Shown: positions 17,093 through 26,695, counted from the stretch's first letter. The stretch is 64,000 bases of DNA from an uncultured Selenomonadales bacterium (GCA_900314855.1 OMWZ01000019.1:1-64000), one strand, 5' to 3'. Notes: generated from the sequence alone by a model not told the origin. Numbers and translations are program-made.

Positions 17093-18469
17093 ATGAAGAA
17101 CAAGTGGTTGATCGCGTTGTCTGCCGTCGGCATCCATATCTGCATCGGCAGCGTCTATGCCTGGAGCGTGCTGACGCGCCCCATTATGTCGTCCATGGGC
17201 TTTACGCAGAAAGAGGTGACGTGGATTTTTTCCATCGCCATCCTGTTCCTGGGGTTGTCTGCCGGATTTTTGGGGGATTTTGTGGAGAAGCATGGCCCCC
17301 GCAAAAGTGGGCTCGCCGCGGCGGCTTTCTTCGGGACGGGCATGCTCGGCAGCGCCCTGGCCCTGCATCTGCACAGCCTGGCCCTGCTCTACCTGTTCTA
17401 CGGGGTCATCGGCGGCATCGGGCTGGGTATCGGCTACATTACGCCTGTATCGACGCTCGTGAAATGGTTCCCGAAAAACAGGGGCTTCGCGACCGGCCTG
17501 GCCATCATGGGCTTCGGCTTTGCGGCCCTGATTGCCGGTCCCCTGATGCAGTACCTGGTGGCGAACTTCGGCCTCGTGGCGAACTTCCTCTTCCTGGGCT
17601 GCGTTTATATAGCGCTGATTTCCGCATCGGCCCTCTACCTGGCCCCGCCGCCGGAAGCCTGGCTGCGCGCCAACGGCCTGCCGGTGGCGGCACACGGCGG
17701 GAAGGACGGCGCGGGCAGCGGGCCGGACGTGGGCCCGGCGGACGGCAGGGCAGGCAGCGGAGGAGGCAGCAAGGCCCGTCCCCTTGCCCGCTTGCAGACG
17801 GCGGCCGCGAAACTGGCGGACCATCCTCGACTGGCACGGAGGCTGCCCTGTGTCCACGCCTTTTCGGCGAAGGAAGCCCTGCAGACGTGGCATTTTTACG
17901 CCCTGTGGTGGATTTTCTTCCTCAACATCTCCTGCGGCATCGCCCTCCTGGCCGTGGCCTCGCCTATGGGCCAGGAAGTGGTCGGTATGACGGCGGCCGA
18001 AGCGGCGTCCATGGTGGGCGTGATTGGCCTTGTCAACGGCGGCGGCCGCATCTTCTGGTCCACCGTATCGGATTATGTGGGCCGGCGGAATGTGTATGTC
18101 CTCTTTTTCCTCCTGGAAGCAGGCGCTTTTTACCTGCTGTCCTCGACGACGACAGCTTTCCTCTTCCAGGTCCTGGTCCTCTTGATCATTTCCTGCTACG
18201 GCGGCGGGTTCTCCTGCATGCCGGCGTACCTGTCGGACTTGTTCAGCACGAAGGAACTGAGCGCCATCCACGGCAAAATCCTCACAGCCTGGGGCTTGGC
18301 GGGCATCATGGGGCCCCTGGCCCTGTCCGTCCTGTACGAACGGACCCGGAGCTACTCCCTGACGCTGTCTTTTTTTGCCGGGTGTTTTCTCCTGAATCTT
18401 GGCATTGCCCTGGTCCTGAAATGGCGGACGTCGTCCCGTGTCATCCTGGCACAGCTCCGTGAAAGTTGA
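17093..18469 (+). CDS. MFS transporter, oxalate/formate antiporter (OFA) family
   Basis: An inner-membrane carrier of 458 residues with about 12 membrane segments. The start WLIALSAVGIHICIGSVYAW is typical of the OFA family. A polar Gly/Ala-rich loop joins the two six-helix halves (about 195-255). OFA members carry oxalate/formate, lactate or other small acids. The ZTP riboswitch in front suggests formate or another one-carbon substrate; this is inference. ATG 17093 follows GGGAGGAA. The gene ends before a strong terminator. Confidence 0.86.
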   Translation: MKNKWLIALSAVGIHICIGSVYAWSVLTRPIMSSMGFTQKEVTWIFSIAILFLGLSAGFLGDFVEKHGPRKSGLAAAAFFGTGMLGSALALHLHSLALLYLFYGVIGGIGLGIGYITPVSTLVKWFPKNRGFATGLAIMGFGFAALIAGPLMQYLVANFGLVANFLFLGCVYIALISASALYLAPPPEAWLRANGLPVAAHGGKDGAGSGPDVGPADGRAGSGGGSKARPLARLQTAAAKLADHPRLARRLPCVHAFSAKEALQTWHFYALWWIFFLNISCGIALLAVASPMGQEVVGMTAAEAASMVGVIGLVNGGGRIFWSTVSDYVGRRNVYVLFFLLEAGAFYLLSSTTTAFLFQVLVLLIISCYGGGFSCMPAYLSDLFSTKELSAIHGKILTAWGLAGIMGPLALSVLYERTRSYSLTLSFFAGCFLLNLGIALVLKWRTSSRVILAQLRES

Positions 18470-18519
18470 CGGGCGCCGGCCGTCCCCTGCCGGGAGGCGC
18501 GGGACAGGCGCTTTGCGCG

Positions 18520-18546
18520 GCGGTCTTCTTCGGAAGACCGCTTTTT
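18520..18546 (+). terminator. Terminator after the OFA transporter
   Basis: A 9-bp perfect stem with a TTCG tetraloop (18520-18528 with 18533-18541) and five T. Confidence 0.95.
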
Positions 18547-18683
18547 GCGTTTTCCGGGAAACTTGTTGTATAATAACCTGTTGTATACCATCAAGGAGGG
18601 CGGCTTCGCCGCCGCGGCGGTTCCCGGTATCCTGCGGGAAGGCCCGGGCGGGGGCCCGGAAAGAAATCGGACGGAGTGAAAAT

Positions 18684-20672
18684 ATGCTGCTTCTTACCAT
18701 AGAGGACTTGGCGCACAGCTACGGCGAGCGCGTCTTGTTCCAACATGTGACGTTTCATATCGAAACAGGGGATAAAATCGGCATCCTCGGCGTCAACGGC
18801 ACGGGCAAATCGACCTTGCTGCGCCATGTGGCCGAACTGGACGGCGGCCGGGACGGCCAAACGGGAGAACCGGGCAAGATCACGCCCAACGGCGCATGCG
18901 TCATCGAGTACCTGCCCCAGTACCCGCCCTACGATCCGCAGGCGACGGTCCTGGAACAGATTTTCCGGGGCAATTCGCCCATGATGACCCTGCTGCGGCG
19001 GTACCGGCAGGCCCTGGATGATACGGCGGCCCATCCCGAGGACGCCCGGGTCCGGCGGCGCCTCCTGGAGGTCCAGCAGGAAATGGACCGGAACTTCGCT
19101 TGGCAGATCGAAAGCGAAGCCCGGGCCGTCCTGACGCGCCTGGGAATCCACGACATGGACCGGCGCGTCGGCGAGCTGTCCGTGGGGCAGCGCAAGCGCG
19201 TCGCCCTGGCAGGGGTCCTCGTGCGGCCGTCGGACCTGCTCCTGCTCGACGAGCCGACGAACCACATGGACAGCGCGACCGTGGCGTGGCTCGAGGGCGA
19301 ACTGGCGAAGCGCAAGGGGGCCTTGCTCCTGGTCACGCACGACCGCTACTTTTTGGACCGCGTCACGAATCGCACGCTCGAACTGGACGGCGGCCGCGCC
19401 TACCTGTACAAGGCCAATTACGAGGGTTTCCTGCAGCTGCGGGCGGAACGGCGGCAGCAGGAAGCGGCGGCAGAACGGAAACTGCAAAACATCTATCGCC
19501 GGGAACTGGCCTGGATCCGCCGCGGCGCTGAAGCCCGCCGGACCAAGAAAAAGGACCGGGTGGAACGATTCCGGGATATCGAGGCGGCGGCCAGGGAAAA
19601 AACGGGGCGCCGCGAACTGGACATCGAGGCGGCGGCGTCCCGCCTGGGGCGGACGGTTCTCGAACTGGACCACGTCGGCGCCCGCTACGACGGCCATGAC
19701 TACATCAAGGACTTCAGCTACATCGTCCTGCGCCGGGATCGCGTGGGCATTCTCGGCCCCAACGGGGCGGGGAAGACGACCTTGCTGAATATCCTCGCGG
19801 GCCGCCGGGACCCGGACACGGGTTCCGTCCGGCGCGGCCAGACGGTAAAAATCGGGTACTTTTCCCAGACCAGTGAATTTCCGGATCCGCGGGAACGGGT
19901 CCTGGAATACATCCGCGATGCCGGCGAGTACGTGACGACGGCGGACGGCACGCGCGTCAGCGCCGCCATGATGCTGGAGCGCTTCCTCTTCCCGCCGGAG
20001 CTGCAGTGGGTCCCCGTCGGCAAGCTCAGCGGCGGCGAACAACGGCGGCTTTTCCTGCTGCGCGTCCTTATGGAAGCGCCGAACGTGCTGTTGCTGGATG
20101 AACCGACGAATGATTTGGATATTCCGACCTTGTCCGTCCTGGAAGAGTATCTGGATACCTTTCCCGGGGCGGTCCTGGCCGTGTCCCATGACCGGTATTT
20201 CCTAGACCGCTTCGCGGAAAAAATCTTTGCCTTTGGCCCGGACGGCACGCTGCGGCAGTATCCCGGCGGCTACTCGGACTACGAGGCGGCCCGGGCCGCC
20301 CAGTCTGCCGGGGAGGAAGCCGGGAGCCCGAATCGTCCGTCCGCCAAAGTCCCGAAGAGCAGCGGCGGCAAGGACGGGGACGGCAAGGGAACGGCCGTCC
20401 TTCCGGGGGAAGCGGCCGCCCCGGCGGACGGTACCCCCGTCGCGGCCCCGCGGAAAATCACCTTCAGCGAACGCATCGAGCGGGACCAGCTGGAACAGGA
20501 AATTGCCGCCCTGGAAGCGACAGAAAAGATGCTGGCCGCGCAGATCGGGCAGGCCGGCGGCGATTTCGCGGTCCTGACGCGGCTGACGCGGGAACTGGAA
20601 GCGGCCCGGCAGGAGGAAGAACGCAAGCTGGAGCGGTGGACCTTTTTAAGTGAATTGGAGGCATCGGAATGA
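18684..20672 (+). CDS. ABC-F family ATPase, Uup-like
   Basis: A soluble protein of 662 residues with two ABC domains and no membrane segments. Walker A motifs are GVNGTGKST and GPNGAGKTT; signatures are LSVGQRKRV and LSGGEQRRL. A Lys/Arg-rich linker separates the domains. After a Gly/Ser/Pro-rich stretch (about 545-585) a C-terminal coiled coil like that of Uup follows. ABC-F proteins act on the ribosome, and Uup is tied to transposon excision and ribosome rescue. ATG 18684 follows ACGGAGTG. TATAAT at 18569-18574 is a likely -10. The stop overlaps the MATE gene. Confidence 0.9.
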   Translation: MLLLTIEDLAHSYGERVLFQHVTFHIETGDKIGILGVNGTGKSTLLRHVAELDGGRDGQTGEPGKITPNGACVIEYLPQYPPYDPQATVLEQIFRGNSPMMTLLRRYRQALDDTAAHPEDARVRRRLLEVQQEMDRNFAWQIESEARAVLTRLGIHDMDRRVGELSVGQRKRVALAGVLVRPSDLLLLDEPTNHMDSATVAWLEGELAKRKGALLLVTHDRYFLDRVTNRTLELDGGRAYLYKANYEGFLQLRAERRQQEAAAERKLQNIYRRELAWIRRGAEARRTKKKDRVERFRDIEAAAREKTGRRELDIEAAASRLGRTVLELDHVGARYDGHDYIKDFSYIVLRRDRVGILGPNGAGKTTLLNILAGRRDPDTGSVRRGQTVKIGYFSQTSEFPDPRERVLEYIRDAGEYVTTADGTRVSAAMMLERFLFPPELQWVPVGKLSGGEQRRLFLLRVLMEAPNVLLLDEPTNDLDIPTLSVLEEYLDTFPGAVLAVSHDRYFLDRFAEKIFAFGPDGTLRQYPGGYSDYEAARAAQSAGEEAGSPNRPSAKVPKSSGGKDGDGKGTAVLPGEAAAPADGTPVAAPRKITFSERIERDQLEQEIAALEATEKMLAAQIGQAGGDFAVLTRLTRELEAARQEEERKLERWTFLSELEASE

Positions 20673-22030
20673 CCGGGTGGATACGTTGGTTCGGCGCAGA
20701 CGGGAAGGCCAAATTCCGGCGTTTTTTCGGCATCATGCTCCCCATCCTAGTGACCCAGACGGCCATCATGGGCATGAATTTCTGCGATACGGTCATGAGC
20801 GGGCACGCCGGGGCTTCGCAGCTGGCCGGTACGGCCATCGGCGGCAACATCTGGATGCCGGTCTTCACGACCCTGAATGGCATCCTGATGGCGTCCATGC
20901 CCCTGTCGGCCCAGCTGTTGGGAGCGGGACGCCGGGCGGAAATCGGCAAGGTCATCCGCCACGGTTTGTGGATGGCCCTGGGCCTGGCCCTGCTGTGTTA
21001 CGCCGCGGCGGCCCTCTTCCTGGAAGCCGTCGTGTCCCGCCTGGGCCTGGCGCCTGACGTGGCCTATGTGGCGACACATTACCTGGCGGGCATCGGCATC
21101 GGCATCGTGCCCTTCCTGATGAACACGGTCCTGCGCTGCCTGGTCGATACCCTAGGCGGGACCCGCCTCACGATGACGATTTTCCTGACGACGCTGCCCC
21201 TCAACGTCTGCATGAACTACATTTTTATCTACGGGAAACTGGGCGTGCCTGCCATGGGCGGCATCGGCGCCGGGGTGGCCACGGGACTGACCAGCTGGTT
21301 CGTATTCCTCTTTTTCTGCCTCGTCCTGCGCCGCGATGCCCGCTACGCCGACATCCGCATTGTGGAGCGGCCGCTGTTGCCGGCGTGGAATCTGATTGGC
21401 GAGTTCCTGCGCATCGGCGTGCCCCTGGGTTTGTCCATTTTCGTGGAAACGAGTATTTTCGGCGCCATTGCCTTCCTGGTGGCCAAATTCGGCACCGATG
21501 CCATTGCCGGATCCCAGGCGGCCATGAGCTTTACGAGCCTCGTCTATATGATTCCCCTGAGCGTGTCCATGTCCATGACGATTCTCGTGGGCATCGAAGC
21601 CGGCGCCCGGCGTTGGAGCGGGGCGGAACAGTACGGCAACGTGGGCCTGGCGTTCAACTGGACTTGCGCCCTCGTGATCCCGAGCCTGATTTTCCTCTTC
21701 CGACAGGAAATCGCCATGCTCTATCTGGAAGAACCAGCTGCCCGGGCGTTGTGCGCTACCTTTACGGCCTACGGCAGCCTCTTCGTCATGGGCGATGCCG
21801 TGGCCGCGCCTATCCAGGGCATCCTGCGCGGCTACAAGCAGGTCCGCCTGCCGTTTTACTCGGCGGTGGTCGCCTATTGGGGGATTTGCGCGCCCTTGGG
21901 CCTTTACTTCGACTATGGCCTCGGTCACGGCGCCTTTTCCTACTGGCAAAGCCTGGACATCGGCCTCGCCGTGTCGGCCCTGCTCCTGTTCTGGCGCCTT
22001 TGTGTCCTGCGCCGTCGCCTGCGCGGTTGA
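20669..22030 (+). CDS. MATE family efflux transporter
   Basis: A 453-residue membrane protein with about 12 helices. The opening FFGIMLPILVTQTAIMGMNFCDTVMSG and the internal repeat are typical of MATE/NorM exporters, which expel cationic drugs using Na+ or H+. The ATG overlaps the ABC-F stop (ATGA), so both genes are made together. Since some ABC-F proteins confer ribosome-drug resistance, the pair could be a resistance unit, but that is only inference. Confidence 0.92.
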   Translation: MTGWIRWFGADGKAKFRRFFGIMLPILVTQTAIMGMNFCDTVMSGHAGASQLAGTAIGGNIWMPVFTTLNGILMASMPLSAQLLGAGRRAEIGKVIRHGLWMALGLALLCYAAAALFLEAVVSRLGLAPDVAYVATHYLAGIGIGIVPFLMNTVLRCLVDTLGGTRLTMTIFLTTLPLNVCMNYIFIYGKLGVPAMGGIGAGVATGLTSWFVFLFFCLVLRRDARYADIRIVERPLLPAWNLIGEFLRIGVPLGLSIFVETSIFGAIAFLVAKFGTDAIAGSQAAMSFTSLVYMIPLSVSMSMTILVGIEAGARRWSGAEQYGNVGLAFNWTCALVIPSLIFLFRQEIAMLYLEEPAARALCATFTAYGSLFVMGDAVAAPIQGILRGYKQVRLPFYSAVVAYWGICAPLGLYFDYGLGHGAFSYWQSLDIGLAVSALLLFWRLCVLRRRLRG

Positions 22031-22081
22031 CGTCCTGGCCGTGGAGGCTTTCCAAAAAATAGAAATTTTTCTATTTACACC

Positions 22082-22110
22082 TTTACAAGTTTAGCATGAT
22101 AAAGTATAAT
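22082..22110 (+). promoter_or_regulatory. Promoter of the amino acid ABC importer
   Basis: TTTACA (22082-22087) and TATAAT (22105-22110) are 17 bp apart in an AT-rich island unusual for this region. Confidence 0.85.
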
Positions 22111-22160
22111 GGGGTCAAGCTTAAAATTACACTCGTCAAGAGAGAGGGAAAGGTGCAGAT

Positions 22161-22928
22161 ATGAAAAAATTACTTGCGTTGGTATTGACTGTCCTGACCG
22201 TCCTGGCCCTTGCGGGCTGCGGCGGCAGCGGCCCGAAAAAGATGGTCATCGGCCTTGATGACAACTTCGCCCCCATGGGCTTCCGGGACAAGGACAACAA
22301 GATTGTCGGGTTCGACATCGACCTGGCCCGGGAAGCGGCTAAACGCGCCGGCATGGAAGTGGAATTCAAGCCTATCGACTGGAGCGCCAAGGAAGCCGAA
22401 TTGAACGGCAAACGTATCGACGCCATCTGGAACTGCTTCACCATCAACCCCGAACGGGAAAAGGTAATCCATTTCTCCAAACCGTACATCGACAATGCCC
22501 AGGTCGTCGCCGTCCCGGCCAAATCCAGCCTCAAGACCCTGGCGGACCTGAAAGGCAAGGCCGTCGGCGTGCAGGACGATTCGACCGGCAGCTACCTGCT
22601 GGACGGCAAATTCTCCGACCTGCGGAAAGGCCTGGCGGCGTACAAAAAATATCCTGACTTCGCCGCCGCGTTCCTCGACATCGATTCGGGCCGTCTCGAC
22701 GCCCTCGTCGTGGACGAGATCCTGGCTCGCTACTACATGAAGATGGCCCCCGGCAAGTACAAACTGTTGGACGAGGGGCTGGGCAAAGAAGTCGTCGGCG
22801 TCGGCTTCCGCAAGAACGACAAGGAATTTGCGGACCGCATCGACAAGGCACTGGATGAAATGAAGAAAGACGGCACGGCCAAGAAAATCTCCGAAAAATG
22901 GTTCAATGCCGACATCATCCACTATTAA
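22161..22928 (+). CDS. Polar amino acid ABC transporter, substrate-binding lipoprotein
   Basis: A 255-residue family 3 solute-binding protein. The signal peptide ends in the lipobox LAGC with Cys20. The mature part has MVIGLDDNFAPMGFRDKDN, IVGFDIDLAREAAKRAGME and FSKPYIDNAQVVAVP, all standard for glutamine/cystine/polar amino acid binders. The exact ligand cannot be read. Its permease and ATPase follow. Confidence 0.93.
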   Translation: MKKLLALVLTVLTVLALAGCGGSGPKKMVIGLDDNFAPMGFRDKDNKIVGFDIDLAREAAKRAGMEVEFKPIDWSAKEAELNGKRIDAIWNCFTINPEREKVIHFSKPYIDNAQVVAVPAKSSLKTLADLKGKAVGVQDDSTGSYLLDGKFSDLRKGLAAYKKYPDFAAAFLDIDSGRLDALVVDEILARYYMKMAPGKYKLLDEGLGKEVVGVGFRKNDKEFADRIDKALDEMKKDGTAKKISEKWFNADIIHY

Positions 22929-22988
22929 TTTCCGCTCTGAAGGCCGGTGGGACACCATCGGCCTTTTCGGCGTACATTGAGGTATTCT

Positions 22989-23639
22989 ATGGATTACGTA
23001 ATTTCGATTCTGCCGCAGATGCTCCATGGCACGATGGACACGCTGCGCCTGTTCTTCATCACGATTATCCTGTCCATTCCCTTGGGCATCGTCCTGGCCT
23101 TCGCCCGCGTGTCCGGTTTCGGCTGGCTGCGCAAGCTCGTGGCCGTCTATGTATCGATCCTGCGCGGCACGCCCCTGATGCTCCAGCTGCTCTTCGTGTA
23201 TTTCGGCCTGCCCTTCCTTCCGTACATCGGCATGCGGCTGGACGATTTCCCTGCCGCCGTCCTGGCCTTCGTCCTGAACTACGCGGCCTACTTCTGTGAA
23301 ATTTTCCGCGCCGGCATCCAGGCGATTCCCAAGGGACAGTACGAGGCGGCCAAGACCCTGGGCATGAATTACATCCAGACCATGCGCCGCATCATCCTGC
23401 CGCAGGTCATCAAGATTATCCTGCCCCCGATCAGCAACGAAACGATCACCCTGGTCAAGGATACGTCCCTGATTTACATCCTCGCCATGAACGACCTGCT
23501 GCGTACGACCCGCAACCTGGTCCAGCGCGACTTCAATATCATGCCGTTCCTCGTGGCCGGCGTCTTCTACCTGGTCATGACGCTGATCCTGACGGCCCTT
23601 TTCAACCGTCTGGAGAAGCATTACGCCAAGTGGGACTGA
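22989..23639 (+). CDS. Polar amino acid ABC transporter, permease
   Basis: A 216-residue HisM/GlnP-type membrane subunit with about five helices. The N-terminal MLHGTMDTLRLFFITIILSI and the ATPase-contact loop EAAKTLGMNYIQTMRRIILPQ are characteristic. ATG 22989 is chosen; the upstream open frame contains no better ribosome site. Being a single permease gene it should form a homodimer. Confidence 0.93.
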   Translation: MDYVISILPQMLHGTMDTLRLFFITIILSIPLGIVLAFARVSGFGWLRKLVAVYVSILRGTPLMLQLLFVYFGLPFLPYIGMRLDDFPAAVLAFVLNYAAYFCEIFRAGIQAIPKGQYEAAKTLGMNYIQTMRRIILPQVIKIILPPISNETITLVKDTSLIYILAMNDLLRTTRNLVQRDFNIMPFLVAGVFYLVMTLILTALFNRLEKHYAKWD

Positions 23640-23679
23640 GCGGGAATTCCCATCAGATGTATAGAGGGAGAGGTTTCAA

Positions 23680-24435
23680 ATGAATAAGATTATAGCCAAG
23701 GATATCAAGAAGAGTTTTGACTCCCTGCCGGTCCTCCGGGGCATCGACCTCGCCGTGGGAGAAGGGGAAGTGGTGGCCATCATCGGCCCGTCCGGCGGCG
23801 GCAAGAGCACCTTGCTGCGCTGCCTGAACAAACTGGAAACCATCGACAGCGGCAAGATTGTCATTGAAGGGGAAACCCTTGCGGACACGGAGGCCGACGG
23901 CACGGTCCGGTACAGTGACAACGCGTCGCGCCTCGCCTGCAGGATGGGCATGGTCTTCCAGCAGTTCAACCTGTTTCCCCACATGACGGTCCTGGAAAAC
24001 CTCATGGAAGCCCCGGTCCGCGTCCAGCACCGCCCGGTGTCCGAAGTCCGCGAGGAAGCCCTGGCCCTGCTGCGTAAGGTCGGCCTCGAAGACAAACGGG
24101 ACCAGTACCCCCGCCGTCTTTCGGGCGGTCAGCAGCAGCGCGTCGCCATCGCCCGCGCCCTGTGCAACAAACCGAACATCATGCTCTTTGATGAACCCAC
24201 GTCCTCCCTCGATCCGGAGCTGACGGGAGAAGTCCTCAAGACCATGCGCAACCTTGCCGAGGACCATATGACCATGGTCGTCGTCACCCACGAAATGGGC
24301 TTTGCCCGCGAAGTGGCGACAAAGGTTCTCTTTATGAGCGACGGTATTGTCCAGGAGCAGGGAACGCCGGACGAAATCTTCACCCACCCGAAGAATGAGC
24401 GGCTGCGGAGTTTCCTGCAAAGTATCCTGAAATAA
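23680..24435 (+). CDS. Polar amino acid ABC transporter, ATPase
   Basis: A 251-residue GlnQ-like ATPase. Walker A is GPSGGGKST, the signature is [15 protein letters not shown], Walker B is [14 protein letters not shown], and the switch histidine lies in VVTHEMGFA. It completes the three-gene importer and lies 40 nt after the permease. Confidence 0.95.
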   Translation: MNKIIAKDIKKSFDSLPVLRGIDLAVGEGEVVAIIGPSGGGKSTLLRCLNKLETIDSGKIVIEGETLADTEADGTVRYSDNASRLACRMGMVFQQFNLFPHMTVLENLMEAPVRVQHRPVSEVREEALALLRKVGLEDKRDQYPRRLSGGQQQRVAIARALCNKPNIMLFDEPTSSLDPELTGEVLKTMRNLAEDHMTMVVVTHEMGFAREVATKVLFMSDGIVQEQGTPDEIFTHPKNERLRSFLQSILK

Positions 24436-24485
24436 AGGGCCGGCAGCTCCGGTCCGCCGTGTGGATAGCGAGGAAGGAAGACAGC

Positions 24486-25355
24486 ATGGCAGTTACTACG
24501 AAACGAAAACCAAAATTGGACGAACTTCACCAAAAGGAACGGAAACTCCGAGAAATTCTCGGAGAAATGGGAAATATCTGCGTCGCTTTGAGCGGAGGCG
24601 TCGATTCGACCTTTCTCCTGACCGAAGCCGCCCGCGTCAACAAGATGAAAGTCCTAGCCGTGACGGTCACGTCCGTCAGCTACGCGGAACAGGAAAAGCG
24701 CGATGCCGCCAAGGCAGCCAGCCTCCTGGGCGTGCCTCAGCAGACCCTCGAACTAGACCAGATGTCCCTGCCCGAGTTCGTCGCCAACCAGCCCGACCGC
24801 TGCTATTATTGCAAGAAAGCCATCTTCCGCGCCGTCCAGGCCATGGCGGACAAGGAAGGCTTTACGAATGTCGCCGACGGCGGCAACCTGGATGACCAGA
24901 AGGACTATCGTCCGGGCCTGAAAGCCCTGGAAGAACTGGGCGTTCGCAGTCCCCTGCGGGAAGCGGGGCTCACGAAGGCGGACATCCGGGCCTTGTCCCG
25001 CGAAATGGGGCTTTTTACGGCGTCCAAGCCGTCGTATGCCTGCCTGGCCAGCCGCATCCCCTACGGGGAACCCATTACCCCGGAAAAGCTGGCCCGCGTC
25101 GAGGCGGCGGAAACCTATCTGGCCGAACAGGGATTCGAGGGCATCCGTGTCCGTTCCCACGGCAGTCTGGCCCGCATCGAAGTGACGCCCCAGCAGATTA
25201 CGCTCCTCACACAGGAACGGACCCGTGCACGGATCATCGACCGCTTCCAGGAACTGGGATTCCGCTATGTCACGGTCGACTTGCAGGGTTTCCGCAGCGG
25301 CAGCATGAACGAGGTCCTGCCGGGGACCCCCGTCCCGGGCGGCACGTCGGTTTGA
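24486..25355 (+). CDS. larE: ATP-dependent sacrificial sulfur transferase LarE
   Basis: LarE donates the sulfur atoms of the nickel-pincer nucleotide cofactor, best known in lactate racemase. The 289-residue protein has the PP-loop S36-GGVDS-T42 and Cys186 in YACLASRIPYG, the position of the cysteine that loses its sulfur in the Lactiplantibacillus enzyme. Another pair, CYYC at 106-109, is present. ATG 24486 follows GAGGAAGGAAG. No larA, larB or larC is near; it is the last gene of the ABC importer run, 50 nt after the ATPase. Confidence 0.88.
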   Translation: MAVTTKRKPKLDELHQKERKLREILGEMGNICVALSGGVDSTFLLTEAARVNKMKVLAVTVTSVSYAEQEKRDAAKAASLLGVPQQTLELDQMSLPEFVANQPDRCYYCKKAIFRAVQAMADKEGFTNVADGGNLDDQKDYRPGLKALEELGVRSPLREAGLTKADIRALSREMGLFTASKPSYACLASRIPYGEPITPEKLARVEAAETYLAEQGFEGIRVRSHGSLARIEVTPQQITLLTQERTRARIIDRFQELGFRYVTVDLQGFRSGSMNEVLPGTPVPGGTSV

Positions 25356-25422
25356 CCGGACAGAACCGTATCCTTGCGGCACAGCGTGTCGGGCCGCGAA
25401 AGACACGGGGTTTCCCCAGCTA

Positions 25423-25458
25423 AAAACTCCCCCGAGTCCTGGGACCCGGGGGAGTTTT
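25423..25458. terminator. Bidirectional terminator between larE and lgt
   Basis: AAAACTCCCCCG (25423-25434) is the reverse complement of CGGGGGAGTTTT (25447-25458). Runs of A and T at the two ends let it work on both strands for the convergent genes. Confidence 0.88.
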
Positions 25459-25553
25459 GTATTCAGGGACGGAAGAGAAAGACGGGCGAAAACAGCGGAC
25501 AGGGCAGAGGGCAGGGGCCGTCCGACCGCCTGCCGTCCGTGTGCCTCCGCGAC

Positions 25554-26423
25554 TCAGTGGCGCCGCCGTGCGTCCCGGCGCGCCGGAGCGGCAGGGGACG
25601 CCGGGGAGTTTGGGGCCGGCGCGGCCGGTCCCGGCTCCATCCAGGCTTCGGGATGCCGGCGGGCATACCAGCCGGCGCCGGCGAAGAGCGTGGCGCAGAG
25701 GATCATAAAGCCCACGCTCGTGGCCTGGGCGCTCGTCAGGCCGAAGAGCCACGGTTCGGCGTAGTCGCCGCGGAGAAATTCCAGGCAGAACCGTTCCAGG
25801 GAATACAGGAACCCGTACAGGAAGAGCGTCTGGCCTTTGGCGTGACGGAACGAGCGAAAGAGGAGGAGCAGGGCGAAGACGACAATGTCGATCTGGCCTT
25901 CCCACACTTCGGCCGGCCACAGGGGCTGGGCCCCGTAGGTGGCGCGGGCGAGGGTCCCTTCGGGATAGAGGATGCCGAAATCCCCTCCCGTAGGGGAGCC
26001 GAAGGCATCTCCGTTCAGCAGGTTGGCCATGCGGCCTACGGCCTGCCCGAGAATCATGGCCGGAGCGACGATGTCCGCCAGGGCCAGCCAGTCGATGTGA
26101 TTCTTTTTGCAGTACCAGATGCCGGCGGCCAGGCCGGCCAGCATGCCGCCCTGGACGGCCATGCCCCCTTGCCAGACGAAGGGGATTTCCAGGAGATGGT
26201 CCTGGTAATAGGACCAGTCGAAGAAAAAGACATCCCACAGGCGGGCGCCGAGGAGACCGGCAAAGCCGCCGTAAATGCCGATGTCCAGGATGTGCGCGTG
26301 CCAGCGGCCGTCCTGGCGGGCCAGGAAATAGGCTGTCGCCGTAGCCAGGAAGATGGCCAGACACAGCATTAGTCCGTACATGCGGATGGGGAAATCGCCG
26401 ATAAACGTTAAATATGGATGCAT
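25554..26423 (-). CDS. lgt: Prolipoprotein diacylglyceryl transferase
   Basis: Lgt attaches the diacylglyceryl group to the lipobox cysteine of prolipoproteins such as the HtrA-like protease and the solute-binding protein in this window. The 289-residue protein has about seven membrane helices, with WQGGMAVQGGMLAG and the signature GQAVGRMANLLNGDAFG containing the essential Arg and Asn. The start at 26423 follows AGAGG; the frame is open further upstream but the family begins here. The C-terminal tail is rich in Ala/Pro/Arg. Confidence 0.94.
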   Translation of the reverse strand: MHPYLTFIGDFPIRMYGLMLCLAIFLATATAYFLARQDGRWHAHILDIGIYGGFAGLLGARLWDVFFFDWSYYQDHLLEIPFVWQGGMAVQGGMLAGLAAGIWYCKKNHIDWLALADIVAPAMILGQAVGRMANLLNGDAFGSPTGGDFGILYPEGTLARATYGAQPLWPAEVWEGQIDIVVFALLLLFRSFRHAKGQTLFLYGFLYSLERFCLEFLRGDYAEPWLFGLTSAQATSVGFMILCATLFAGAGWYARRHPEAWMEPGPAAPAPNSPASPAAPARRDARRRH

Positions 26424-26576
26424 ACAGTGCCTCTTTTCTAATGTGAAATCGCCGCCGGACAGGATGGGTCCCGCCACGGCGTACCCCCATTGTACCACAA
26501 AGGAAGACCTTCGGGCAGGGGGGGCGGATTTCCGGAAATTTTTTTGTGGAAAATCCAAAAAATCCTGAAAACCCTA

Positions 26577-26605
26577 TTGACAGATTGGCTGTTCTGATTT
26601 ATTAT
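26577..26605 (+). promoter_or_regulatory. Promoter for tRNA-Gln
   Basis: TTGACA (26577-26582) and TATTAT (26600-26605) are 17 bp apart, 16 nt before the tRNA. Confidence 0.88.
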
Positions 26606-26621
26606 GTACAAGTAACGTCAC

Positions 26622-26695
26622 TCCGGGATGGTGTAATGGTAGCACAGGAGATTCTGGATCTTCTTGTCTGGGTTCGAGCCCTAGTCCCGGAGCCA
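26622..26695 (+). tRNA. tRNA-Gln (anticodon CTG)
   Basis: A 74-nt tRNA with encoded CCA. The acceptor TCCGGGA/TCCCGGA gives the U1-A72 pair typical of glutamine tRNA. The anticodon stem is GGAGA/TCTTC around the loop TTCTGGA, so the anticodon is CTG. Its transcript ends at the terminator at 26745. Confidence 0.94.
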
